The position numbers were made by a program, and so were the translations under genes. A DNA stretch of 64,000 nucleotides, taken from assembly GCF_018678075.1 (NCBI RefSeq), contig NZ_JAHHIR010000030.1:1-64000 (forward strand), written 5' to 3'. The first letter of the stretch is position 1. The number at the start of each line of letters is the position of its first letter. Source of the DNA: Epibacterium ulvae (GTDB lineage: Bacteria > Pseudomonadota > Alphaproteobacteria > Rhodobacterales > Rhodobacteraceae). The notes under the pieces were generated by a model, which was not told where the DNA came from, did no database searches, and was given only the letters and a program-made list of their open reading frames with translations. Below, one piece after another: positions 16,479-24,412 of this stretch.

Positions 16479-17798
16479 ATGCAAACCAATTTCACCGAAA
16501 AGCAGCTGCGTGATCCCGGTCTCAAACGGGCCAATGACATCCTGCGATCCTGCGTGCATTGCGGGTTTTGTACCGCGACCTGCCCGACCTATCAGGTGCT
16601 GGGCGATGAGCTCGACAGCCCACGCGGGCGGATCTACCTGATCAAGGATATGCTGGAAAATGAACGCCAGCCGGACGCCAAAACCGTAAAACACATTGAT
16701 CGCTGCCTGGGTTGTTTGGCCTGTATGACGACCTGCCCATCGGGTGTGCATTACATGCATCTGCTGGATCAGGCACGCGCCTATATCGAGGATCGATACA
16801 AGCGCCCGCTGATGGATCGTGGCTTGCGTTGGATCTTGTCGCGCATTCTGCCCTATCCGGGACGTTTTCGCCTTGCCTTGTTGGGGGCCAAGATCGCGCG
16901 CCCGGTGCGCCGGTTTCTACCAGATCCGCGGTTGCGGGCGATGTTGGAGATGGCGCCCAAGGTCATTCCGCCGGTGTCGCGCAATGATGATCCGCAAAGT
17001 TTCCAACCCAAAGGCGCGCGGCGCATGCGGGTTGCCTTGATGACCGGCTGCGCCCAAAAGGCGCTGAACACCGACATCAATGACGCCACAATCCGCCTGT
17101 TGCGCCGGTTTGGCTGCGAAGTTGTGGTCGCCAAGGGCGCAGGATGTTGTGGAGCGCTAACCCACCACATGGGTCGTGAAAGCGAAAGCCACGCCGCCGC
17201 CCGCCGCAATATCAACGCCTGGAGCGCTGAGATCGCGCGCGAAGGTCTGGATGCGATTGTGATCAACACATCCGGGTGCGGCACAACGGTCAAAGACTAC
17301 GGTCATATGTTCCGCAATACCGATCTGGCGCAACAGGCACAGGCGGTGTCTGATCTGTGCGTTGATATCACCGAGCTGTTGCAGCGCCTCGATCTGCCGG
17401 AAGGTGATAATCAGGGGCTGACGGTTGCTTATCATGCGGCCTGTTCCTTGCAGCACGGGCAACAGGTCAAAGCGGCCCCCAAGGATCTGTTGAAACGCGC
17501 AGGGTTCACGGTGGTAGAGCCCAAGGATCCGCATTTGTGCTGCGGTTCAGCCGGGACCTATAACCTGTTGCAACCCGAGATCTCGGACGCGTTAAAGGCG
17601 CGGAAGGTCAAGACCTTGGAGGCGCGCACACCGGATGTGATTTCTGCGGGAAACATTGGCTGTATGATGCAGATCGGCTCTGCCGCGCAAACGCCTGTTG
17701 TCCATACGGTTGAGCTGCTGGATTGGGCCACGGGCGGGCCAAAACCACCCGCGCTTTCCGGGGGTGACCGTGATGATCCCGTGCCGCGTCTGCGGTAA
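16479..17798 (+). CDS. glcF: Glycolate oxidase iron-sulfur subunit GlcF
   Basis: A 439-residue electron-transfer subunit. Two [4Fe-4S] ferredoxin motifs, CVHCGFCTATCP near residue 25 and CLGCLACMTTCPSG near residue 78, are followed by two CCG domains (GAGCCGALTHHMG near 225 and DPHLCCGSAGTYN near 350). It begins 3 bases after glcE. It passes electrons from GlcD to the quinone pool. Confidence 0.96.
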   Translation: MQTNFTEKQLRDPGLKRANDILRSCVHCGFCTATCPTYQVLGDELDSPRGRIYLIKDMLENERQPDAKTVKHIDRCLGCLACMTTCPSGVHYMHLLDQARAYIEDRYKRPLMDRGLRWILSRILPYPGRFRLALLGAKIARPVRRFLPDPRLRAMLEMAPKVIPPVSRNDDPQSFQPKGARRMRVALMTGCAQKALNTDINDATIRLLRRFGCEVVVAKGAGCCGALTHHMGRESESHAAARRNINAWSAEIAREGLDAIVINTSGCGTTVKDYGHMFRNTDLAQQAQAVSDLCVDITELLQRLDLPEGDNQGLTVAYHAACSLQHGQQVKAAPKDLLKRAGFTVVEPKDPHLCCGSAGTYNLLQPEISDALKARKVKTLEARTPDVISAGNIGCMMQIGSAAQTPVVHTVELLDWATGGPKPPALSGGDRDDPVPRLR

Positions 17799-17824
17799 AC
17801 CGCGACTTTTAGGACACGTCCGCG

Positions 17825-17839
17825 TTAACGGCTTCTTAA
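17825..17839 (+). promoter_or_regulatory. CtrA-type binding site
   Basis: The full consensus TTAA-N7-TTAA is present (TTAACGGCTTCTTAA), between glcF and the first serine protease and 86 bases before its start. CtrA is the response regulator controlling motility, gene-transfer-agent and envelope genes in Rhodobacterales. One perfect site upstream of a gene is suggestive, not proof. Just downstream (17849-17860) lies TTTGCCCCATTT. Confidence 0.55.
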
Positions 17840-17924
17840 AACTTGCGGTTTGCCCCATTTTCGCCCCAGTCCGCCACAACAGTGGTTTCATAGAATTGAT
17901 TTTTGGGAATTGGGGTCGCGCCGC

Positions 17925-18752
17925 GTGCGTATTAGCAAAATTATCACAGCCGCTTTGGTCGCGGTTTCGGGTGTATTGGCCACACCGTCCTTTGCACAGG
18001 ACAGCCGGTTGGAGCGTCTGGAAACACTGGATGCCGGTCGAAAGTGGGATGCCGTCGGGCGTTTGGATCTGAATGGACAGGGCCTGTGCACCGGGGCGCT
18101 GATTGCGCCGGATTTGGTTCTGACTGCAGCGCATTGTCTTTTTGATCCCGATACCAGTGTGCAATTTGACCCCACAACAATCGAATTCCTCGCCGGATGG
18201 CGCAATGGCCGTGCTTCGGCCTATCGTTCTGTGCAACGTGCGACGGTGCATCCGTCCTATGTTTACAATGGCGAAGTCTCGTCAGGCCACGTGCGCAACG
18301 ACATCGCGCTGCTGCAACTGCAACGCCCAATCCGCAACACGACCGTCATACCATTTGAAACCGATGCCAGACCGCGCAAAGGCGACAAGATCGGCGTCGT
18401 CTCCTATGCGCATGACCGCGCCGAGGTGCCGTCCCTGCAAGAGGTTTGCGGGATCATGGCGCGCCAGCGCGGGGTTTTGGTGATGTCTTGCGACGTGGAC
18501 TTTGGCTCATCAGGCGCGCCGGTGTTTTCGTTTGAAACTGACACGCCGCGCATTGTGTCGGTGATCTCAGCCAAGGCGGAGGTCAAAGGGGAGCGTGTCT
18601 CGCTTGGGGCGTCCCTGGCCGAAGATCTGGACCTGCTGCGGGCAAATCTGACAGCCAGAAATGGCTCCACGTTCCAAGCGCCTGTTGGCGCGCGGCGCGT
18701 GCGTGTCGGGGATGGGCCGGGTGAAACCGGCGCCAAATTTGTAAAACCATGA
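17925..18752 (+). CDS. Exported trypsin-like serine protease (first of two)
   Basis: About 275 residues beginning at GTG 17925, with a signal peptide ending near ATPSFA. The S1 chymotrypsin-fold triad is visible: His in LTAAHC near residue 70, Asp in VRNDIALLQL near 128, Ser in DFGSSGAPVF near 197 (the usual GDSGGP is changed to GSSGAP). Cysteines at both ends of the domain suggest a disulfide. The C-terminal tail ends GETGAKFVKP. No strong ribosome site precedes the GTG. It overlaps the next protease gene by 4 bases and shares its architecture, so the pair arose by duplication. Probable periplasmic or secreted protease under CtrA-type control. Confidence 0.88.
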   Translation: MRISKIITAALVAVSGVLATPSFAQDSRLERLETLDAGRKWDAVGRLDLNGQGLCTGALIAPDLVLTAAHCLFDPDTSVQFDPTTIEFLAGWRNGRASAYRSVQRATVHPSYVYNGEVSSGHVRNDIALLQLQRPIRNTTVIPFETDARPRKGDKIGVVSYAHDRAEVPSLQEVCGIMARQRGVLVMSCDVDFGSSGAPVFSFETDTPRIVSVISAKAEVKGERVSLGASLAEDLDLLRANLTARNGSTFQAPVGARRVRVGDGPGETGAKFVKP

Positions 18753-19564
18753 TGTGGCGTGTGGCAATAGGCGCGGTGTTTGCGCTGCTGTGCTGTGTGC
18801 AGTTCAGCATGGCCGAGACCAGCGGGTTGCGCCGTTTGACCGATCGCGACGATCTGTTGGGATGGGAAGGGGTTGGGCGGCTCGAAGTCAAGAACGACGG
18901 CTATTGCACCGGCACGTTGATTGCGGCGGATCTGGTGCTGACGGCGGCCCATTGTGTCTACAAACGATCCGGAAAATTGGCGCAACCGGAAGAGATCACT
19001 TTCCGCGCTGGGCTGCGTGATGGGGTGTCCATTGCAGAGCGTCAGGCACTGCAGATCGCAGTTGACCCGATTTTCACGCCCGGAGGACGGTTGACGTCCG
19101 AGGATATTCGCCACGATGTGGCACTGGTGCGCCTGCGCGCGCCGATCACCCTATTGGATGCGGATCCGTTTGCCCTGCACAGCGGTGATCCCCGTGGCCA
19201 CGACATCTCAGTGACCTCCTATGGGCGGGGGCGTGACAAAGCGCTGTCGCGGCAACGCCATTGCAACATTCTGGACGAACAGCGCGGGTTATATGTGATC
19301 GATTGCAACGTCACATTTGGCTCTTCGGGGGCGCCGGTTTTTGTTCGGGGTGGCACGCGCGGGCGTATCTTGGCGCTGGTGTCGGGGAGCGGAACATATG
19401 GCGGGCGGAAAGTGGCCTTTGGCATGGCGCTTCCACAACGGGTTGCAGAACTAAAAGCGCAACTGCGCCGCAATCGCGTTTCTGTCTCAACCTCTGCCAT
19501 TGATCGCAAAGTCAATCGATCCGGTGCGCGCAGCAATGCGAAATTTGTAAGGGCCGCTGATTAG
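18749..19564 (+). CDS. Exported trypsin-like serine protease (second of two)
   Basis: A 271-residue paralogue of the preceding gene, starting in its stop codon (ATGATG overlap). The signal peptide ends near SMA. The triad is His in LTAAHC near residue 69, Asp in IRHDVALVRL near 125 and Ser in TFGSSGAPVF near 195. The glycine-rich GSSGAP form is shared with the first copy. Its tail again contains AKFV, followed by RAAD. The two differ enough in their middle parts to suggest different substrates. No propeptide, PDZ or membrane anchor is visible in either. Confidence 0.88.
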   Translation: MMWRVAIGAVFALLCCVQFSMAETSGLRRLTDRDDLLGWEGVGRLEVKNDGYCTGTLIAADLVLTAAHCVYKRSGKLAQPEEITFRAGLRDGVSIAERQALQIAVDPIFTPGGRLTSEDIRHDVALVRLRAPITLLDADPFALHSGDPRGHDISVTSYGRGRDKALSRQRHCNILDEQRGLYVIDCNVTFGSSGAPVFVRGGTRGRILALVSGSGTYGGRKVAFGMALPQRVAELKAQLRRNRVSVSTSAIDRKVNRSGARSNAKFVRAAD

Positions 19565-19576
19565 ACGCGGCGATCC

Positions 19577-19605
19577 CTTGAAACCCCAAAACGCATGCCT
19601 ATCTT
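19577..19605 (+). promoter_or_regulatory. RpoH (sigma-32)-like promoter of hsp20
   Basis: CTTGAAA at 19577-19583 and CCTATCTT at 19598-19605, 14 bases apart, fit the heat-shock sigma pattern CTTGAAA-N11-16-CCCATNT. It lies 100-130 bases before the hsp20 start, leaving a long structured leader. Confidence 0.6.
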
Positions 19606-19648
19606 GATCGTGTTCGGGTCGCCCACAGCGGGGCCAGAACATTGAACC

Positions 19649-19698
19649 GCCTGTCCGATACGGAAGGCACTGACATATATCGCTCTTGAATGAGGATA
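19649..19698 (+). promoter_or_regulatory. ROSE-like RNA thermometer in the hsp20 leader
   Basis: The 3' hairpin pairs TATCGCTC (19678-19685) with the ribosome-site segment GAGGATA (19692-19698) around a 6-base loop, leaving G19682 unpaired. That is the ROSE arrangement: a U(C/U)GCU motif with one bulged G masking the Shine-Dalgarno, melting on heating. A second hairpin upstream pairs GCCT..TCCG with CGGA.AGGC (19649-19668), as in multi-hairpin ROSE leaders. The start codon follows 8 bases after the masked site. Confidence 0.7.
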
Positions 19699-19705
19699 GA
19701 ACGAC

Positions 19706-20170
19706 ATGCGTACGTTTGATTTTGCACCATTGCACCGTGCAACCATAGGTTTTGACCAAATTGCGGATTTGATGGACCGCGCGCTTAGCGCAGATGGATC
19801 CCAGTCCAGCTACCCCCCATACAATATCGAAAAGACCGCGGATGATGCCTATCGCATTTCCATCGCTGTTGCCGGCTTCTCCGAAGAGGAGCTGCGGGTC
19901 GAGGTCAAGGAAAACGCCCTGATCATCGCCGCAAACAAAGCCGAACAAGCACCTGCGGGCTCTTATCTGCATCGTGGCATCGCCACCCGCGCGTTTGAGC
20001 GCCGCTTTACGCTGGCGGACCATATTCGTGTGACAGGGGCGAGCCATGCGGACGGGATGTTGCATATCGATCTGCAGCGCGAAATTCCGGAAGGGTTGAA
20101 ACCGCGCCGGATTGCGATCAATGCGAAGACCAGCGCGCCTGCTGGGATCGAAGCCAAAGCTGTTAACTGA
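19706..20170 (+). CDS. Small heat shock protein, Hsp20/IbpA family
   Basis: A 154-residue alpha-crystallin-type chaperone that holds unfolding proteins for refolding by DnaK/ClpB. It starts MRTFDFAPLHRATIGFDQIA like IbpA, has the conserved YPPYNIEK entry to the alpha-crystallin domain at residue 37, GFSEEELRVEV around 60 and the RRFTLADHI strand near 100. The tail carries a PRRIAINA segment in place of a classic IxI/V motif. The heat-shock promoter and thermometer upstream support the role. Confidence 0.95.
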   Translation: MRTFDFAPLHRATIGFDQIADLMDRALSADGSQSSYPPYNIEKTADDAYRISIAVAGFSEEELRVEVKENALIIAANKAEQAPAGSYLHRGIATRAFERRFTLADHIRVTGASHADGMLHIDLQREIPEGLKPRRIAINAKTSAPAGIEAKAVN

Positions 20171-20197
20171 TCCTCTTCTCCTCCCTTAGGATTCTTG

Positions 20198-20229
20198 AAA
20201 CCCGCCGAGATCAATTCGGCGGGTTTTTT
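20198..20229 (+). terminator. Terminator of hsp20
   Basis: An 11-bp perfect stem (AAACCCGCCGA / TCGGCGGGTTT) with a 7-base loop runs into six T. Confidence 0.9.
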
Positions 20230-20246
20230 GTTGTGTCCAAATGGAC

Positions 20247-20270
20247 AAAGGGGCCCAAACGGACCCCTTT
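20247..20270 (-). terminator. Hairpin after the phytase-like gene
   Basis: AAAGGGG and CCCCTTT, each with further pairing bases inside, form a stem 26 bases beyond the stop of the minus-strand phytase-like gene. Confidence 0.6.
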
Positions 20271-20295
20271 CCCAGATTGTTTTACGTGTTAGGTC

Positions 20296-22470
20296 TTATT
20301 CGACTTTGCCGAAGGACCAGAACATTGTCTCACCCGAGCTGTCGTCCACACCGTCGTTGTCGGTGGAAACATAGGCTGTGCCGTCGTTCAGGATCGCCAG
20401 GCCTTCGACCTTGTCCAGAACATAGCCGCCGGTGGATTTCAGATCTGGCAGCAGGTCGCGTACCAGCTCTTTGGACACGACGGGCAGGTCACCACCCAGA
20501 GCGGCCGGAACCATCTCAGCGGCTGGGATGCGGTAGATCTTTTTGGTCACCGCGCGGTCGTCATGCTGGTTGTCGCGCTCGATGACATAAATATAGTCAC
20601 CGTGGGCTACGATTTCCGACATGCCAACCCAGCCGGTTGCGGGCTCGGCTTTGGGATAATGAACTGCGCCCCACTCTTCGGTTTCCAGGTTATAGGACAC
20701 CAGTTTGATGTGGTTCTTGGGGTCGTCTTTCCATTCGCGCTGAACAACCATCCACAGGGTGTCGCCCATTTTGGTGATACCTTCAAAACCAAAGCGCTTT
20801 TCAACCGCGGCCAGTTCAGCCGGGATGGTGATTTCGCCTTTGTTGGTTTTGATCAGGCCCTCGGCGGACACATGATAGATCGCATGCGGGATCGCGCGTT
20901 CGGTGCGGCCCTCGGAGGCTACGTAGAAGCCGCCCTTGCCGTCCAGAGTGATGCCTTCCAGGTCGATTTTCTGAGCTGCATCGCCGTTTGCACGGTGGAT
21001 ACGGACCACATCAACGATACGGGCAGGTGTCTGGCTTGGGTCGATCTTAAAGATCGAAGGCTGGAAGCCATAGAAGCTGTCGTTCACGGCGTAGATCATG
21101 CCGTCTGCGTCGGCAACCATGCCAGAGATCGCGCCCCAACCGATCAGCTCATCCGCGCCTTCCGAGGTCAGATGCGGGTAAACAGCAGGTGCGTCCTGAT
21201 ATTCAAACAGCATCACATGCGCACGTGCGCCGCCGTCTTCGATCAGGTCTTTTTCGTTGGCAGAGACCAGCAGGTTCCGCTCGGGGATGGTGACATAGCC
21301 TTCTGGACCAACACCCGAAGACAACAGCTGTTTCAGGACCGGGTTGGCCGGGTCGGTGACGTCATAGACACCCACAACAGAGGCGCGTTCGGCACCGACA
21401 AACACATAAGGTGTGCCGCCGAATTCGCCAAAGGTCACGGATTCAGGCTCGACGCCCTTTGCGTCGGAACGTTTGTCCGGGTAGTGGCCGATCTGGATGA
21501 TGGCTTTTTCAAAGTCGGTGCCGCTTTCGTAAACAACGGTGCCGTCCTTGTTGAAGATGGTCCAACCGCGCGAGCCGCCGTTGTAGTCACCTTCGTTTGC
21601 AATGGCGAAATGGGTGTCGTCGATCCAGGTCACCGCATCAGGCTCGCGCAGGCGGCCGTCTTGGCTTTCGGTGAAGATCAGCGCGCCACGTTCGTCGGTT
21701 GCGTCGATGTCTTTCAGGTCAACAGAACCGGCAGAGAAGTGGTTTAGAACTTCGCCGTCTTTGGAGACCACAACCATGTGGTTGTTCTCCTGCAGGGTGA
21801 TAACAGTTTCGCCCAGACCGTTGATCGACACATACTCGGGCTCGGGGTCGGAGCCTGCGATGTCGGCCAGACCGGTCAGGTCCACCATTTTCATCGAAGC
21901 ACAGTCCAGACCGCCGTCGGTGGTGTTGATCATCACCAGGTTACCAGCGGGCAGCTGTGGGATGATGCCGTCGTTCAGGTCTTCGTCACGCTCGTTCTCG
22001 ATCGCAACCGAGATGAACGAGCCGTCTTTTGCCTTGGCAACGCTGTCAGGCTGGCCACCTAGATCACAGGCGGCAACTTCTGCACCGGTGTTGGTGTCGA
22101 TGGCTTTCAAAAAGCCCGACGGCTGGGTGTAGCTCTCGGAGGTGTTTACGCCGACGTAAGCCGTGGTGCCAACAATCGCAACCGAAGTCGGCTCGCCGCC
22201 CAGGTCGATGTTGCCTTTTGGCGCAGGGTGCGCGGGGTCGGTGATGTCGATCAGACCCAGGGCGCCCAGCGGGCTGTCGGTGTAGACCAGCGTCATACCA
22301 TCCGCAGTTGCGTCGATGATTTCAGGCGAGCTTTCGCGTGAGGTGTCTTCGCCTTCGGCCATGTTCTTGATGACCGGGAAAGAAGCGATACGGTTGAAGT
22401 TCATCTCAGCCGAAGCCTGAACAGCGCTCAGGGCCAGGGCGGATGTCAGGCAAAGAAGGCGCGCGGACAT
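20296..22470 (-). CDS. Secreted esterase-like/phytase-like beta-propeller protein
   Basis: A 724-residue exported protein with a signal peptide ending near QASA. The first ~400 residues are repeated beta-strand blade-like units (LGLIDITDPAHP, VVGVYDVTDPANP) as in seven-bladed propellers. The last ~300 match the 'esterase-like activity of phytase' domain, with DLEGITLDGKGGFYVASEGR near residue 560 and KVEGLAILNDGTAYVSTDND near the end. ATG 22470 is chosen for its signal peptide and GGGAGA ribosome site. Such proteins are thought to release phosphate from organic esters, which fits the Pho-box-like repeat upstream, but the true substrate is not known. Confidence 0.87.
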   Translation of the reverse strand: MSARLLCLTSALALSAVQASAEMNFNRIASFPVIKNMAEGEDTSRESSPEIIDATADGMTLVYTDSPLGALGLIDITDPAHPAPKGNIDLGGEPTSVAIVGTTAYVGVNTSESYTQPSGFLKAIDTNTGAEVAACDLGGQPDSVAKAKDGSFISVAIENERDEDLNDGIIPQLPAGNLVMINTTDGGLDCASMKMVDLTGLADIAGSDPEPEYVSINGLGETVITLQENNHMVVVSKDGEVLNHFSAGSVDLKDIDATDERGALIFTESQDGRLREPDAVTWIDDTHFAIANEGDYNGGSRGWTIFNKDGTVVYESGTDFEKAIIQIGHYPDKRSDAKGVEPESVTFGEFGGTPYVFVGAERASVVGVYDVTDPANPVLKQLLSSGVGPEGYVTIPERNLLVSANEKDLIEDGGARAHVMLFEYQDAPAVYPHLTSEGADELIGWGAISGMVADADGMIYAVNDSFYGFQPSIFKIDPSQTPARIVDVVRIHRANGDAAQKIDLEGITLDGKGGFYVASEGRTERAIPHAIYHVSAEGLIKTNKGEITIPAELAAVEKRFGFEGITKMGDTLWMVVQREWKDDPKNHIKLVSYNLETEEWGAVHYPKAEPATGWVGMSEIVAHGDYIYVIERDNQHDDRAVTKKIYRIPAAEMVPAALGGDLPVVSKELVRDLLPDLKSTGGYVLDKVEGLAILNDGTAYVSTDNDGVDDSSGETMFWSFGKVE

Positions 22471-22516
22471 CTGTAGTTCTCCCAATATGTGAATTCGGAA
22501 GGGGGATGACCTGTGA

Positions 22517-22534
22517 GTGTAACGACCGTGTGAC
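22517..22534 (-). promoter_or_regulatory. Pho-box-like direct repeat
   Basis: GTGTAAC and GTGTGAC are separated by 4 bases, giving the 7-4-7 spacing of a PhoB site, 47 bases before the phytase-like gene. Each half matches TGTCA at four of five bases. Suggestive of phosphate-starvation control only. Confidence 0.35.
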
Positions 22535-22609
22535 GCTTTTGATTCACAAATATGAAAGGCCACACAGGCGATGTCCAAGTGGCCCTTTGAGGTGCTTAGG
22601 GTGGTTATC

Positions 22610-24085
22610 TTATACGGACATGCAGATGTATTTCATCTCAAGGTAGTCCTCGATCCCGTGATGGCTGCCTTCGCGGCCCAGGCCCGATTGCTTGATGCCG
22701 CCAAAGGGGGCGTTTTCGGTTGAGATGATGCCCGTGTTGACGCCGACGATTCCATATTCCAGCGCCTCGGCCACTTTGTGCACGCGGCTCAGATCATTGG
22801 CGTAGAAATAGGAGGCCAGGCCAAAGATCGTGTCATTGGCCAATTCGATCACCTCATCTTCGTCCTCGAATTTGAACAAAGGTGCCATCGGGCCAAAGGT
22901 CTCATCCGTGGCAAAGATCATGTCGGTTGTCGCACCGGTCACGATTGTCGGCTCAAAGAAGGTGCCCCCCAGATCAGAGCGATTGCCGCCCAAGATCACC
23001 TGCGCGCCTTTGGCGGTGGCGTCGGCGATGTGTTCCTCGACCTTGGTGATGGCTTTTGCGTTGATCAGCGGACCAAAGGCGGTGTCGGCGTCAAACCCAT
23101 CGCCAATCTTCATCTCGGCCACTTTGGCACGCAGCTTTTCGGCAAAGGCGTCATAGACACCGGCTTGAACGTAAATCCGGTTGGCGCAGACACATGTTTG
23201 GCCGTTGTTGCGGAATTTGCACATGATCGCGCCGTCAACGGCGGCATCCAGATCCGCGTCATCAAAGACGATGAACGGCGCGTTGCCGCCCAGCTCCATT
23301 GAGCATTTCATCACGCTGTCGGCGGCCTGGCGGAGCAGAATGCGACCCACATTGGTGGAACCAGTAAAGGTCAGCTTGCGCACCGCATCATTTTCACAGA
23401 ACTCTTGGCCGATTTCCGCCGCGTTAAGGCTGGGAACAACGTTAAACACGCCAGCCGGGATGCCCGCGCGATCGGCGAGAACCGCCAGGGCAGTTGCCGA
23501 CAATGGGGTCTCTTCAGACGGGCGCGCAACAAAGGCGCAGCCTGCCGCCAACGCGGGGCCTGCTTTGCGGGTGATCATCGCATTGGGGAAGTTCCACGGG
23601 GTGATCGACGCTGCAACGCCGATGGGCTGCTTCAACACCGTGATGCGTTTGTCGCGTTGGTGGCCGGGGATCGTCTCTCCATAGATACGCTTGGCCTCTT
23701 CGCCGAAAAATTCAATAAAGGAAGCACCATAGGCGATTTCACCGCGCGCCTCGACCAGCGGTTTTCCCATCTCGGCGGTCAGGATGATGGCGAGGTCTTC
23801 CTGATGCTCCATGATCAGATCATAAAACTGGCGCATCAACACCGCGCGTTCTTTGCCGGTCCATTTCGCCCATTCTTTCTGGGCAACCTCCGCCTGGGCA
23901 ATGGCGCCTGCAACCTGCGCCCGTGACAGATCCGCGACTTGGGCAACAACATCTCCGCGCGCCGGGTTTATGACGTCAAACGCACCGTTTTCACCGTCCA
24001 TAAAAGCACCGCCGATATAGGCGCGTGTTTCGAGAAGGGAGGGATCTGTTAGGAGGGATTTCAGGTCGGTTGCGGCGACAGTCAT
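22610..24085 (-). CDS. gabD: Succinate-semialdehyde dehydrogenase-type aldehyde dehydrogenase
   Basis: A 491-residue ALDH of the SSADH group. It shows ITPWNFPNAMITRK near residue 160, GSTNVGRILLRQ near 240, the Glu in MELGGNAPFIVFDDADLD near 262 and the Cys in NGQTCVCANRIYV near 296; the CVC pair is typical of SSADH. The end EMKYICMSV also fits GabD. It converts succinate semialdehyde to succinate with NAD(P)+. It is divergent from creatinase, so it could instead use a different small aldehyde linked to that pathway. ATG 24085 follows AAGGA by 10 bases. Confidence 0.85.
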   Translation of the reverse strand: MTVAATDLKSLLTDPSLLETRAYIGGAFMDGENGAFDVINPARGDVVAQVADLSRAQVAGAIAQAEVAQKEWAKWTGKERAVLMRQFYDLIMEHQEDLAIILTAEMGKPLVEARGEIAYGASFIEFFGEEAKRIYGETIPGHQRDKRITVLKQPIGVAASITPWNFPNAMITRKAGPALAAGCAFVARPSEETPLSATALAVLADRAGIPAGVFNVVPSLNAAEIGQEFCENDAVRKLTFTGSTNVGRILLRQAADSVMKCSMELGGNAPFIVFDDADLDAAVDGAIMCKFRNNGQTCVCANRIYVQAGVYDAFAEKLRAKVAEMKIGDGFDADTAFGPLINAKAITKVEEHIADATAKGAQVILGGNRSDLGGTFFEPTIVTGATTDMIFATDETFGPMAPLFKFEDEDEVIELANDTIFGLASYFYANDLSRVHKVAEALEYGIVGVNTGIISTENAPFGGIKQSGLGREGSHHGIEDYLEMKYICMSV

Positions 24086-24102
24086 GGGGCAGGATTCCTT
24101 GC

Positions 24103-24118
24103 ATACGGTTTGTCGTAT
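24103..24118 (-). promoter_or_regulatory. Palindrome in the aldehyde dehydrogenase leader
   Basis: ATACG-N6-CGTAT lies 18-33 bases before the aldehyde dehydrogenase start, within a 327-base gene-free region shared with divergent creatinase. It looks like an operator for a dimeric regulator; no regulator gene is adjacent. I saw no other clear element in the region. Confidence 0.4.
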
Positions 24119-24412
24119 CGAAAACAAGGATTGTAGTTCTTGTCCATACAGTTTTCTAAATCCAGATTACCAAAGTACTTAAATCCAGTGCGCGCGCGGC
24201 TTTTAAGCACGGCGGTCAAATCGACGTGTGCCGGTGTTTTTTCGGCGGTTGTGGCCAAGATTTTGCTTGTCCTGGGCCGCAGCAGACGGTTCTAGTTCTG
24301 GTACGGTCGGGCGATGGCGTCGCCACATGATCTGCTTTTGCCAAGATTATGGACCGGTTCCATATCATGTCCTGAACGCCGGGAGCTTTCTTTGAGAAAG
24401 GAAGGATCCAGC

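Noticed and set aside
20563-21747. 394-codon plus-strand frame opposite the phytase-like gene
   Set aside because: Antisense shadow; the minus-strand protein has a signal peptide and domain motifs.
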